A stretch of 64,000 nt of DNA from Ramlibacter alkalitolerans (GCF_016722765.1 NZ_JAEQND010000004.1:1-64000), one strand, 5' to 3'. Shown: positions 44,985 through 60,574, counted from the stretch's first letter. The notes: generated by a model not told the origin, from the letters alone. Made by a program: numbers and translations.

Positions 44985-46388
44985 ATGACGACGCTGTTCG
45001 ACAAGATCTGGGCCGCCCACGCGGTGGCCCGCAACGAAGCCGGCGATGACCTGGTCTACATCGACCGGCACCTGGTGCAGGAGGTGTCGAGCCCGCAGGC
45101 CTTCGCCAGCATGAAGGCCTCCGGGCATGGCCTGCGCTCGTCCGCCCGCCACATCGCGGTGCAGGACCACAACGTGCCGACCAGCGCCGACCGGCTGGTG
45201 AACATCCCCAACGCGGAGAGCGCCGAGCAGATCGCCACCTTGCGCCGCAACACGCAGGCCACCGGCATGCGCCTGCTGGACCTGGACGACCCGCTGCAGG
45301 GCATCGTGCACGTGATCGCTCCGGAACTGGGCTTCGTGCTGCCGGGCAGCACCGTCGTCTGCGGCGATTCGCACAGTGCCACGCTGGGCGCCATGGGCGC
45401 GCTGGCGTGGGGGATCGGCACCTCCGAAGTCGCCCACGTGATGAGCACCCAGGGCCTGTGGATGCGCAAGCCGCGCACCCTGGGCATCGAGGTGTCCGGC
45501 GCGCTGGGCCCGGGCGTCTACGCCAAGGACCTGGCGCTGGCCCTGATCCACCACATCGGCACCAGCGGCGGCGTCGGCCACGGCATCGAGTACTTCGGCC
45601 CCGCGGTCGCGGCGCTCTCCATGGAAGCGCGGCTGACGCTGTGCAACATGACGATCGAGGCCGGCTCCCGCTTCGGCCTGGTGGCGCCCGACGCCACCAC
45701 CCTCGCCTACCTGCGCGAGCGGGTCCAGGGCCCGGCCCGCGAGCATTTCGAGCGCGCTGCCCAGGCCTGGGCCACGCTGCGAACCGACGCCGCGACCGAT
45801 TTCGACCGCCTCGTGCGGTTCGACGCCGCCACGGTCACCCCGCGCGTCACCTGGGGCACGACCCCCGCCGACAGCGCCGCCTTCAGCGGCCGGGTGGGCG
45901 ACGGCACGACGCCGGCCGATGCGGCCGAACGCAGCCGGATCGAGAAGAGCCTGGCCTACATGGGCCTGCAGCCCGGGCAGGCGCTGTCGTCGGTGCCCAT
46001 CGACGTGGCCTTCATCGGCTCCTGCACCAACGGCCGCCTCGAGGACCTGCGTGCCGCCGCCGCAGTCGCCCGCGGCCGCCGCGTCGCGGCCGGCGTGCGC
46101 GCCCTGGTGGTGCCGGGCTCGGGCAGCGTCAAGCGCGCGGCGGAAGCCGAGGGGCTGGCACAGGTCTTCGTGGATGCCGGCTTCGAATGGCGCGAGCCCG
46201 GCTGCTCGATGTGCATCGGCATGAACGGCGACAGCCTGGCGCCCGGCCAGCGCTGCGCGTCCACCTCCAACCGCAATTTCGAGAACCGGCAGGGCCAGGG
46301 CGGACGCACCCACCTCATGAGCCCGGCCGCCGCGGCCGCCTCCGCCCTGCGCGGCACGCTGACCGATCCCCGGGAGTTCCTGTCATGA
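44985..46388 (+). CDS. Aconitase-family hydratase, large subunit (LeuC-like)
   Basis: A 467-residue LeuC-type subunit. The 4Fe-4S cluster ligands are seen as VAFIGSCTNGRLEDL and EWREPGCSMCIGMNGD (Cys-x2-Cys); the substrate-site GDSHSATLGAMGALAWGIGT is present. With the next gene it forms a two-subunit hydro-lyase. It is not in a leucine operon: the neighbours are Bug receptors, a C-C lyase and a sigma54 activator. Dimethylmaleate hydratase (DmdAB) of nicotinate fermenters is a LeuCD-like enzyme coupled to an isocitrate-lyase-family lyase, and is a reasonable model. Isopropylmalate isomerase as a second copy cannot be ruled out. Confidence 0.9.
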   Translation: MTTLFDKIWAAHAVARNEAGDDLVYIDRHLVQEVSSPQAFASMKASGHGLRSSARHIAVQDHNVPTSADRLVNIPNAESAEQIATLRRNTQATGMRLLDLDDPLQGIVHVIAPELGFVLPGSTVVCGDSHSATLGAMGALAWGIGTSEVAHVMSTQGLWMRKPRTLGIEVSGALGPGVYAKDLALALIHHIGTSGGVGHGIEYFGPAVAALSMEARLTLCNMTIEAGSRFGLVAPDATTLAYLRERVQGPAREHFERAAQAWATLRTDAATDFDRLVRFDAATVTPRVTWGTTPADSAAFSGRVGDGTTPADAAERSRIEKSLAYMGLQPGQALSSVPIDVAFIGSCTNGRLEDLRAAAAVARGRRVAAGVRALVVPGSGSVKRAAEAEGLAQVFVDAGFEWREPGCSMCIGMNGDSLAPGQRCASTSNRNFENRQGQGGRTHLMSPAAAAASALRGTLTDPREFLS

Positions 46389-46990
46389 AGGCCGTCACCG
46401 CCCAGGTGTCCGGGCGCGCGGCCCTCATGCAGCGCGACGACATCGACACCGACGCCATCTTCCCCGGCCGCTTCCTGCGCCTCGTGCAGCGGGACGGCAT
46501 GGGCGTGCACCTGTTCGCCGACTGGCGCGCCGAAGGCCGGCCCGAGGTCGGCTTCATGCAGCGCCCGGAGCCGGCGCGCCTCATCGTGGGTGCGCAGAAC
46601 TTCGGTTGCGGCTCCTCGCGCGAGCATGCCGTGTGGGCCCTGGCCGACTACGGCGTGCAGGCGGTCTTGGCCCTGTCCTTCGGCGACATCTTCCGCAACA
46701 ACTGCGTGAAGAATAGCGTGGTGGCCGCCACCGTCACGCCGGCCGACCATGCCACGCTGCTGCAGGCGCTCGCCGCGGCGCCCGAGGGCGTGCTGCGCCT
46801 GGACGTCGCCACGCGCTGCCTGCACCTGCCCGACGGCCGCCAGCTGCCCGTGACGCTGGCCGAGGGCCATGCCGAACAGCTGCTGTCCTCCGAGGACGAA
46901 GTGGACCGCACCCTGCGCCACGACGCCGCGCTGCGCGCGTACGAAGAGCGCGTGCGCCAGCAGCAGCCCTGGCTCGCCTCCATCGCCTGA
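46385..46990 (+). CDS. Aconitase-family hydratase, small subunit (LeuD-like)
   Basis: A 201-residue LeuD-type swivel subunit. RDDIDTDAIFPGRFLRLVQR (residues about 17-36) and IVGAQNFGCGSSREHAVWAL (about 68-87) hold the substrate-binding Ser-Arg. FGDIFRNNCVKNSVVAA follows. The ATG overlaps the large-subunit stop as ATGA, so the subunits are made together. It completes the hydratase suggested to act on a branched maleate- or malate-type acid. Confidence 0.92.
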   Translation: MKAVTAQVSGRAALMQRDDIDTDAIFPGRFLRLVQRDGMGVHLFADWRAEGRPEVGFMQRPEPARLIVGAQNFGCGSSREHAVWALADYGVQAVLALSFGDIFRNNCVKNSVVAATVTPADHATLLQALAAAPEGVLRLDVATRCLHLPDGRQLPVTLAEGHAEQLLSSEDEVDRTLRHDAALRAYEERVRQQQPWLASIA

Positions 46991-47021
46991 TCCCCTTTCC
47001 AGAATCCACCGAAAGCCCGCA

Positions 47022-47885
47022 ATGGCCAATCCCATCCTCCGTCAGAAGCTCGCCGCCGGCGAATTCCTCGTCATCCCCGGTGTGCAGGACATGATCGCCA
47101 CCGTCATGACCAACAAGGTCGGCTTCGACATCGTCTACGGCACCGGCTACTGGCTCACCGCCTCCGCGCTGGGCCTGCCCGACGCCGGCATCGCCACCTA
47201 CACCCAGATGGTCGACCGCATGCGCACGGTGGTGCGCACCAGCAGTGCGGCCCTGATCGCCGACGCCGACACCGGCTACGGCGGCCTGCTGAACGTGCAC
47301 CACACCGTGCGCGGCTACGAGGAAGCCGGCGTGACCGCCATCCAGATCGAGGACCAGGAGTTCCCCAAGAAGTGCGGCCACACGCCCTACAAGCGCTGCG
47401 TGCCGACCGAGGACATGGTGGAGAAGATCAAGGTCGCCGCCGAGGCCCGCGAGGACAAGGAGAACTTCCTGATCATCGCCCGCACCGACGCCCGCGCCAG
47501 CCTGGGCGTGGACGAGGCGATGCGCCGCATGGAGGCCTACGCGAAGGCCGGCGCCGACATCCTGTTCTTCGAGGCGCCGCAATCCGAGGAGGAGATGCGC
47601 CGCGCCTGCGAGGCCTTCGACAAGCCCATGCTGGCCAACATGGCCGACGGCGGCAAGACGCCCATCCTGCCGGCCAAGGTGCTGCAGGAGATCGGTTATG
47701 CGCTGGCGATCTATCCCTCGATGACCAGCCTGGTGGCCGCGGCCGCCATGGAAAAGGCGCTGCGCACGCTGAAGGAGCAGGGCGTGAGCCAGGCCCCCGG
47801 CATCGACATGTTCGACTTCGGCGAGTTCTGCAAGCTGATCGGCTTCCAGGAAGTCTGGGACTTCGAGAAGCGCTGGGCCCGCTGA
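47022..47885 (+). CDS. Isocitrate lyase/PEP mutase superfamily C-C lyase
   Basis: A 287-residue TIM-barrel enzyme. The catalytic loop KKCGHTPYKRCVP (about residues 116-128) has the KKCGH motif with the acid/base Cys used by isocitrate and 2-methylisocitrate lyases; metal-binding acids are in IADADTGYGG and IQIEDQEFPKKCGH. Length matches PrpB and 2,3-dimethylmalate lyase, which cleave branched acids to pyruvate plus succinate or propionate. Next to a LeuCD-type hydratase and a PrpR-type regulator, a hydratase-lyase pair that splits a substituted malate is the simplest reading. Carboxyphosphonoenolpyruvate mutase activity is less likely because KKCGH is retained. Confidence 0.88.
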   Translation: MANPILRQKLAAGEFLVIPGVQDMIATVMTNKVGFDIVYGTGYWLTASALGLPDAGIATYTQMVDRMRTVVRTSSAALIADADTGYGGLLNVHHTVRGYEEAGVTAIQIEDQEFPKKCGHTPYKRCVPTEDMVEKIKVAAEAREDKENFLIIARTDARASLGVDEAMRRMEAYAKAGADILFFEAPQSEEEMRRACEAFDKPMLANMADGGKTPILPAKVLQEIGYALAIYPSMTSLVAAAAMEKALRTLKEQGVSQAPGIDMFDFGEFCKLIGFQEVWDFEKRWAR

Positions 47886-47901
47886 AGAAAGGAGGCCGGA
47901 C

Positions 47902-49038
47902 ATGAAGACGCGCGCAGCCGTCCTCGGCGCCATGGGCGCCGCCCGTCCGTACGCGACGAGCCGTCCCTTGCGCATCGAGGAGGTCGACCTGGCCCCGCCG
48001 GGGCCGGGCGAGGTGCTCATTCGCATCGCGGCCGCCGGCCTGTGCCATTCGGACCTCTCGGTGATCAACGGCGACCGGCCGCGGCCCATGCCGATGGCCC
48101 TGGGCCACGAGGCCTCGGCGGTCGTGGTCGAGACCGGCGCCGGCGTGGCGGACCTGCACGCGGGTGACCACGTGGTGGTGATCTTCATGCCCAGTTGCGG
48201 CCATTGCCTGCCCTGCGCCGAAGGCCGTCCCGCCCTGTGCGAGCCGGGCGCGGCCGCCAACGGCGCGGGCACCCTGCTGTCCGGCGCGCGGCGCATCTCT
48301 CACGTGGGCCACGCGATCAATCACCACCTGGGCTGCTCGGTGTTCGCCGAACACGCGGTGGTCTCGCGCCATTCGCTGGTGCGCATAGCCCGCGACATCC
48401 CCCTGGTGGAAGCCGCCCTCTTCGGCTGCGCCGTGCTGACCGGCGTGGGCGCCGTCATCAACACCGCGCGGGTGCCGGCTGGCGCCTCGGTGGCGGTGGT
48501 CGGCCTCGGCGGCGTCGGCCTGGCGGCCCTGCTCGGTGCCCATGCCGCGGGCGCGCGGCAGATCGTGGCCATCGACCTGTCGGACGACAAGCTCGCCCAT
48601 GCGCGCAAGCTGGGCGCCACCCACACGATCAACGCCAGCCTGCCCGATGCGCGCGAGCAGGTGCGCGCGCTCTCCGGCGGCGGCGTCGAATACGCCTTCG
48701 AATTCGCCGGCTCGGTGCGGGCGCTCGAACTGGCCTACGGCATCACCGCGCGCGGCGGCACCACGGTCACCGCCGGACTGCCGCCCGCCAGCGCGATGCT
48801 GCCGGTGCCGGCCGTCAGCCTGGTCGCGGAGGAGCGCACGCTCAAGGGCAGCTACATCGGCACCTGCGTGCCGGCGCGCGACATCCCGCGCTACCTCAGC
48901 CTCTGGCGCCAGGGCCGGCTGCCGGTCGACCAGTTGCTCACCGGCACGCTGCGGCTGGACCAGATCAACGAGGCCTTCGATCAGCTGCACGAGGGCAAGG
49001 CCATCCGGCAGGTGGTGGTCTTCGACCAGACGTCGTGA
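47902..49038 (+). CDS. Zinc-dependent alcohol dehydrogenase (MDR superfamily)
   Basis: A 378-residue medium-chain dehydrogenase of the class III/benzyl alcohol type. Catalytic-zinc ligands lie in GLCHSDLSVINGDRP and LGHEASAVVVETGAG; the structural-zinc lobe is CGHCLPCAEGRPALC (four Cys). The NAD(H) site is VAVVGLGGVGLAALLGAHAA. The ATG follows GAAAGGAGG and the stop overlaps the next regulator (GTGA). It may oxidise an alcohol that enters the pathway, or reduce an aldehyde formed by the lyase. Substrate unknown. Confidence 0.93.
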   Translation: MKTRAAVLGAMGAARPYATSRPLRIEEVDLAPPGPGEVLIRIAAAGLCHSDLSVINGDRPRPMPMALGHEASAVVVETGAGVADLHAGDHVVVIFMPSCGHCLPCAEGRPALCEPGAAANGAGTLLSGARRISHVGHAINHHLGCSVFAEHAVVSRHSLVRIARDIPLVEAALFGCAVLTGVGAVINTARVPAGASVAVVGLGGVGLAALLGAHAAGARQIVAIDLSDDKLAHARKLGATHTINASLPDAREQVRALSGGGVEYAFEFAGSVRALELAYGITARGGTTVTAGLPPASAMLPVPAVSLVAEERTLKGSYIGTCVPARDIPRYLSLWRQGRLPVDQLLTGTLRLDQINEAFDQLHEGKAIRQVVVFDQTS

Positions 49039-50081
49039 CCATCAGCGCGGCCCGGGATGCGCCCACCGGCGGCGCGGGCACCCTGCGCGCCATCGCCGGG
49101 CACCTGGGGCTGTCGGTCTCCACCGTCTCGCGCGCGCTCTCGGGCCACCCGGCCATCAGCGCGCGCACCCGCGAAGCGGTGATCGCGGCCGCCACGCAGG
49201 TGGGCTACCGCTTCCCGGCCCAGGGCCGTGGCCGCGTGGGCGGCACCCGCATGGTGGGCGTGGTGGTGGGCGCGCTGCACAACACCTTCATGACGCTGCT
49301 GCTGCAGCACCTGCACGACGCCCTGCAGGGCGCCGGCTACCAGGTCGTGCTGCTGATCGATCCCATGACCGACCCCGAGCGGCTGCTGGCGTTCCGGCCG
49401 CTGATCGAGAGCTATCTCGACGGCCTGATCTTCGCGACCGCGACGCTGGACTCCCCCATCGTCGGCGAAGTCCGCCGCCGCGGCATTCCGACCGTGCTGG
49501 TGGTGCGCAGCGTGGAGGACGTCGGCGTGGACACCGTGGAGGTGGACAACTTCCGGGCCGGCGAGGAAGCGGTGCGCCACCTGCTCGCGCTGGGCCATCG
49601 CCGCCTCGGCTTCATCATGGGGCCGGAGAACACCTCCACCAGCCGCAACCGCGTGGCCGGCGCGCTGCGGGCCCTGCAGCAGGCTGGCCTGGACCCCGGG
49701 ACGGCGCAGCTGGTGTGGGGCGAGTACACGGCCGAAATGGGCTATTCCAAGGCGATGGCCCTGATGGCCGTGCCGCAGCCCGTCACGGCCGTCGTGGCCG
49801 GCAACGACACCATCGCGCTGGGCGTGCTCGAGGCCGCCCGCGCCTGCGGCCGCGCGGTGCCGCAGGAACTGTCGGTGATCGGCTTCGACGACATGCCGCT
49901 GGCGGGTTCTCCCATCGTGGGCCTGACGTCCATTCGCCAGCCCGTGGAGGCCATGGCGCGCACCGCGGCGCGGCGCCTGCTCGATCGCATGCGCCCCGGC
50001 CAGGCCATCAGCCCGGCTTCGCACGACGTGCTGCCGATCGAGCTCATACGCCGGGGCACCACGGGCCCGGCCCGCGCGTGA
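49035..50081 (+). CDS. LacI-family transcriptional regulator (second), GTG start
   Basis: A 348-residue LacI protein. HTH: GTLRAIAGHLGLSVSTVSRA, then GYRFPAQGRGRVGGTRMVGV; effector domain with GFIMGPENTSTSRNRVAGAL and LSVIGFDDMPLAGSPIVGLT. The GTG at 49035-49037 overlaps the dehydrogenase stop. A LacI-like palindrome at 50110-50123 lies 29 bp after its stop, before the third Bug gene, which it probably controls. Confidence 0.92.
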   Translation: MTISAARDAPTGGAGTLRAIAGHLGLSVSTVSRALSGHPAISARTREAVIAAATQVGYRFPAQGRGRVGGTRMVGVVVGALHNTFMTLLLQHLHDALQGAGYQVVLLIDPMTDPERLLAFRPLIESYLDGLIFATATLDSPIVGEVRRRGIPTVLVVRSVEDVGVDTVEVDNFRAGEEAVRHLLALGHRRLGFIMGPENTSTSRNRVAGALRALQQAGLDPGTAQLVWGEYTAEMGYSKAMALMAVPQPVTAVVAGNDTIALGVLEAARACGRAVPQELSVIGFDDMPLAGSPIVGLTSIRQPVEAMARTAARRLLDRMRPGQAISPASHDVLPIELIRRGTTGPARA

Positions 50082-50109
50082 CGCTGCCGGCGCCAGGGAA
50101 CGACCCTAG

Positions 50110-50123
50110 CGTTTGCGCAAGCG
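50110..50123 (+). promoter_or_regulatory. LacI-type operator candidate before the third Bug gene
   Basis: CGTTTGC-GCAAGCG is a 14-bp palindrome with one mismatched pair and a central CG. It lies between the second LacI gene and the Bug gene at 50170. Confidence 0.5.
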
Positions 50124-50169
50124 TTGCATCCGCATTTCACCGACAGTGGATCCCATGCAAGGAACCAGG

Positions 50170-51159
50170 ATGCCCGCTCTTTCCAACTCTCCTCTGAAGC
50201 GCAACGTCTGCGCCATGGCCGTCGCCAGCCTGTGCGCGCTCGCCGCACCCTCGCACGCCGAAGCGCAGCCCGCGTGGAAGCCCACCCGCCCCGTCACCAT
50301 CGTCGTGCCCTACGTGCCCGGCGGCGGAACCGACACCACGGCCCGCGCCACCGCCAGGCTCCTGGGTGAACTCTGGGGCCAGCCGGTGGTGGTGGAGAAC
50401 CTGCCCGGCGCCGACGGCCTCATCGGCGGGCGGCGCGTGATCGAGGCCCGCGCGGACGGCCACACGCTGCTGCTGCAGACCCCGGCCATCGTGCTCACCA
50501 AGCACGCGCCCTCGTTCAAGGGACCCGATCCGCTGGCGCGACTGCTGCCGGTGACGAACATCGCGCAGTCGCCGGGCGTCATCGTGGCCAATGCGAAGAT
50601 CCCGGCGAGCACGCTGCCGGAGCTGGTCGCCTGGTGCAAGAGCGCAGCGACGCCCTGCTCCATGGGCACCGGCGAGAACGTCGCCAAGCTGTTCGGCCGG
50701 CAGTTGCAGGCCGAGGTGCTGCCCAACCTCATCGTCGTCAACTACAAGGGCACCTCGGCGATCATCACCGACATGATCGCCAACAACGTGAACTTCGCCG
50801 TGACCGGCATCACCTCCGCCCTGCCGCACCAGAAGGCCGGCACGCTGAAGGTGCTCGCGAGCCAGGGCAGCAAGCGCCACAGCGCCGCGCCCGACGTGCG
50901 CACGGTGGGCGAGACCGGCATGGCGCAGTACGAGTACACCACCTGGTTCGGCCTGTTCGCGCCCAACGAGACGCCGCCCGCGGTGGCCAAGGGCATCTAC
51001 GCCGCGGTGCAGGAAGTCATGCGCAATCCCGAACTGCAGAAGGCCATCGCGGCGGCCGGCGCGACTCCGCTCGTCAACACGCCCGAGGAATTCGCCGAGC
51101 AGGTTCGCAAGGAAGACGAACGCTTCACCAGCCTGGCACGCCGCTTCCCGCTCGACTGA
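50170..51159 (+). CDS. Bug-family tripartite tricarboxylate receptor (third)
   Basis: A 329-residue Bug protein. The ATG at 50170 follows AAGGA by six bases; another at 50155 is possible. A signal peptide (NVCAMAVASLCALAAPSHAE A) precedes WKPTRPVTIVVPYVPGGGTD. Further landmarks: WGQPVVVENLPGADGLIGGR, VVNYKGTSAIITDMIANNVN. The two extra Cys residues (AWCKSAATPCSMG) could form a disulfide. It has its own upstream palindrome and so may be expressed apart from the main operon. No permease genes are adjacent. Confidence 0.93.
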   Translation: MPALSNSPLKRNVCAMAVASLCALAAPSHAEAQPAWKPTRPVTIVVPYVPGGGTDTTARATARLLGELWGQPVVVENLPGADGLIGGRRVIEARADGHTLLLQTPAIVLTKHAPSFKGPDPLARLLPVTNIAQSPGVIVANAKIPASTLPELVAWCKSAATPCSMGTGENVAKLFGRQLQAEVLPNLIVVNYKGTSAIITDMIANNVNFAVTGITSALPHQKAGTLKVLASQGSKRHSAAPDVRTVGETGMAQYEYTTWFGLFAPNETPPAVAKGIYAAVQEVMRNPELQKAIAAAGATPLVNTPEEFAEQVRKEDERFTSLARRFPLD

Positions 51160-51281
51160 GCCCGGGCGCACGCGGCGCGGTTCAGGATGCGCGATCCCGA
51201 ATGTCGGGCTACCCGTGGCAATGATGACCCGTTCAGGGGGTAAGGCTATCCGAGGCCTTCCAGAAGGCCCGCCTCCCAATG

Positions 51282-51303
51282 AAAAACGCCCCGCGAGGGG
51301 CGT
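51282..51303 (-). terminator. Terminator of tRNA-Ser
   Basis: On the minus strand ACGCCCC-TCGC-GGGGCGT is followed by TTTTTC. It is 15 bp downstream of the tRNA 3' end. On the plus strand the same hairpin can end the Bug-gene transcript (51159). Confidence 0.85.
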
Positions 51304-51317
51304 CTTCATTTGTTTGC

Positions 51318-51408
51318 TGGCGGAGAGGGCGGGATTCGAACCCGCGGAGGGCTATTAACCCTCACACGCTTTCCAGGCGTGCGACTTAAACCGCTCATCC
51401 ACCTCTCC
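51318..51408 (-). tRNA. tRNA-Ser (anticodon GGA)
   Basis: The 91-base minus-strand sequence starts GGAGAGGTGGATGAGCGGTT and ends CCTCTCCGCCA with the CCA encoded. The anticodon arm is CACGC-CTGGAAA-GCGTG (anticodon GGA, reading UCC/UCU). A long variable arm (TGAGGGTTAATAGCCCTC) marks a class II tRNA, and the T-arm is GCGGGTTCGAATCCCGC. Acceptor stem GGAGAGG pairs with CCTCTCC. Confidence 0.98.
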
Positions 51409-51421
51409 AGCAGAGCCCGCG

Positions 51422-51449
51422 ATTGTAGCAGGCGCGCTCACCCCGTCAC
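51422..51449 (-). promoter_or_regulatory. Candidate promoter of tRNA-Ser
   Basis: On the minus strand GTGACG (51444-51449) and TACAAT (51422-51427) are 16 bp apart, 13 bp upstream of the tRNA 5' end. Confidence 0.5.
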
Positions 51450-51454
51450 GCCCC

Positions 51455-53545
51455 TCAGGCCGTCGCTGCGACCTTGCCGCGCGCCTCGTCCGGATCGGCG
51501 AGCATCGTCAGCAGCAGGTTCACGTCGGCGGGCTTGACCATGTGGAAGTCGAAGCCGGCCTGGGCCGAACGCGAGCGGCTCTCGGCCTCGCCGTAGCCCG
51601 TCAGCGCGATCAGCAGCGCATCCTGGCACTCGGGCAGGTTGCGCAGGCCGTGGGCGACCTCGAAGCCGTTCATGCCCGGCAGGCCGATGTCCAGCAGCAC
51701 CACGTTGGGCTTGAACTCGCGCGCGATCTCGAGCGCGGCCTGCCCTTCGTGCGCCACGCGCACCTCGAAGCCTTCCATCTCCAGCAGCGTCATCAGCGTC
51801 TCCGCCGAGGCGGCCAGGTCGTCGACCACGAGGATGCGCGAAACGACGGTGCGGCCGGGGACGGGCTTGTGCGAGACCGAGGGCAGCGGCTGCGCCGGCT
51901 CGGTGGCAGGCCGCGCGGGCAAGGCCAGGCACACCTGCGCGCCCTTCCCCAGCCCTTCGCTCATGGCCCACACCCGGCCGCCATGCAGTTCGACCAGGTG
52001 CTTCACCAGCGTGAGGCCGATGCCCAGGCCGCCCTGCGAGCGGTCCAGCGACTGGTCTGCCTGGGCGAACAGCTCGAACATGTGCGGCAGGAACTCCGGC
52101 GCGATCCCGGCGCCCTCGTCCTTCACGGCGATCTGCAGTTCGCCCTCCTCGAAGCTCGCCTCCAGCCGGATGCGGCTCTTCACCGGTGAGAACTTGCTGG
52201 CGTTGTTGATCAGGTTCGACAGCACCTGCGACAGCCGCACGGCGTCGCCGTCGACCTCGATCGCATCCTGGGGCAGCAGGACGTCGAGGACCTGTTCGCG
52301 CTGGCCCACGCGCGGCGCGCTGGCTTCGACCGAGCGCTCGACCAGCGTGGCCAGCTGCAGCTTCTCGGGCTTGACCGTCACCTTGCCCTGCACGATGCGC
52401 GAGACGTCCAGCAGGTCGTCGATCAGGCGCGTCATGTGGTCGGCCTGGCGGCCGATCACGTCGCGGGCCCACGCCAGCTTGGGCGGCAGCGACTCCGCCG
52501 TCGCCAGGATGTGCACCGCATTGCGGATCGGCGCCAGCGGGTTGCGCAGTTCGTGCGCCAGCATGGCCAGGAACTCGTTCTTGCGGCGGTCGGCCTCCTG
52601 CACCGCGGAGTACAGGCGCGCGTTCTCCATCGCGATGGAGGCGCGGCTGGCGAATTCGCGGATCAGCGAGACATGGCCCGAATCGAACTTGGCGGACTCC
52701 CCCAGCAGCGCGATGGCGCCGCGGATCTCGTCGCCCGCCGTCAGCGGGCAGATCGCCGCCGCCCTCCCCTCCTTCTTCCACAGCCGGAACTGCTTGTCGC
52801 GGATCACCTGGTCGGCGGCGGCACGCAGTTCGGGCGTGAACACTTCCGGGTCGTCGGCGCGCGGCGCCGGATGCATTTCCAGCCGGCGCACCCCGCCATC
52901 CTTGTCGGGGATGCCGAGGATGGCGCGGTCGCCCAGCATCGGCACCGACAGCGTCAGGATCGCCGCGATCGTGTCGTCGATGTTCAGCGAGCGCGAGAGC
53001 ACCTGGCTCGCCTCGGCGAGGTAGTCGGCGCGGTGGATCGCCTCCTCCGCCGCGGTGCGGGCGGCTTCAGAGCGGGCCAGTTCCTCGCGCTGCGCCGCCT
53101 GCTTCTGCAGCTGGCGGTTCATGCGGAACAGCTCCACGAACACGCGCACCTTGGAGCGCAGCACCTCCGGCACCACCGGCGACGGGATGTAGTCGACCGC
53201 GCCCAGCGCATAGCCGCGCCGGGCCTGCAGTTCATCGACGTAGGCGGTGATGAAGACGATCGGCGTCTGGGCCGACTTCTTGTACTGGCGGATCAGGCCG
53301 GCCGTCTCGAGCCCGTCGATGTCGGGCATGTTGACGTCCAGCAGGATGACCGCGAACTCCATGTCCAGGATGTACTTCAGCGCCTCCTGCCCGGACCGGG
53401 CACTCACGATGTTCTGATCGAGCTCCTCGAGGATCGTGCGGAAGACGATGTGCTTTTCCGGCAGGTCGTCCACCACCAGGATGTTGACCTTGTCCGAGGC
53501 TTCCTGCGGATGCGCAGCGTTCGTCGTCACCGAAAACTTCCTCAT
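51455..53545 (-). CDS. Hybrid sensor kinase: REC-GAF-HisKA-HATPase-REC
   Basis: A 696-residue cytoplasmic protein with no membrane helix. Order: receiver (VNILVVDDLPEKHIVF, phospho-Asp in VILLDVNMPDIDGL, about residue 70), coiled coil (140-180), GAF (about 185-325), HisKA with the phospho-His in FLAMLAHELRNPLAPIRNAV (about 350), HATPase_c (LINNASKFSPVKSRI, VKDEGAGIAPEFLPHMFELF, GGLGIGLTLVKHLVELHGG), and a C-terminal receiver (RILVVDDLAASAETL, VVLLDIGLPGMNGF). It starts 55 bp after the giant kinase gene and probably receives phosphate from it or from a shared phosphorelay. There is no DNA-binding output domain. Confidence 0.92.
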   Translation of the reverse strand: MRKFSVTTNAAHPQEASDKVNILVVDDLPEKHIVFRTILEELDQNIVSARSGQEALKYILDMEFAVILLDVNMPDIDGLETAGLIRQYKKSAQTPIVFITAYVDELQARRGYALGAVDYIPSPVVPEVLRSKVRVFVELFRMNRQLQKQAAQREELARSEAARTAAEEAIHRADYLAEASQVLSRSLNIDDTIAAILTLSVPMLGDRAILGIPDKDGGVRRLEMHPAPRADDPEVFTPELRAAADQVIRDKQFRLWKKEGRAAAICPLTAGDEIRGAIALLGESAKFDSGHVSLIREFASRASIAMENARLYSAVQEADRRKNEFLAMLAHELRNPLAPIRNAVHILATAESLPPKLAWARDVIGRQADHMTRLIDDLLDVSRIVQGKVTVKPEKLQLATLVERSVEASAPRVGQREQVLDVLLPQDAIEVDGDAVRLSQVLSNLINNASKFSPVKSRIRLEASFEEGELQIAVKDEGAGIAPEFLPHMFELFAQADQSLDRSQGGLGIGLTLVKHLVELHGGRVWAMSEGLGKGAQVCLALPARPATEPAQPLPSVSHKPVPGRTVVSRILVVDDLAASAETLMTLLEMEGFEVRVAHEGQAALEIAREFKPNVVLLDIGLPGMNGFEVAHGLRNLPECQDALLIALTGYGEAESRSRSAQAGFDFHMVKPADVNLLLTMLADPDEARGKVAATA

Positions 53546-53600
53546 CGGTCCGGGGACGGGGCAGGCATGGCCGCGCCCTGTCCCCAGGGTGGTTGCTTCA

Positions 53601-60221
<6,621 letters not shown>

Positions 60222-60243
60222 GTGATCCCCCAAAGGTAAGCAA

Positions 60244-60261
60244 CTGTTGGCGCGCCAACAG
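60244..60261. promoter_or_regulatory. 18-bp perfect palindrome upstream of the giant kinase
   Basis: CTGTTGGCGCGCCAACAG is fully self-complementary and ends 22 bp before the kinase start codon, in the likely 5' leader. It fits a repressor operator (TetR/LacI/LuxR-like dimer) or an RNA hairpin close to the ribosome site. Confidence 0.65.
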
Positions 60262-60574
60262 ACCTTGGGAGGGTAGCGCCTCCACAGAAAGCCTTCAACG
60301 CGACAGGAAAGGTCAACCCTGCGCAAACCCAATGCTGGCAAGGCTTGTAGGATACGGCCGACATGAAAAGAACCCTGGGGCCTACAGGACTGAAGCGCCC
60401 GCGCGACGCCCTCGCATCGATGGCGTTAGACGCGCCAAGCGCCGTCGGACGCGCATTGCGCGAAACATCGTCTTACCTTGCATCAGCAGAATCCGTCGTC
60501 GGGAGGCGCGCGCGCGAAGTTCTCGAAAGTTTTCTTCGAGGGGCGGCCACGCCGGCAACCGTCGAAGGGACATG

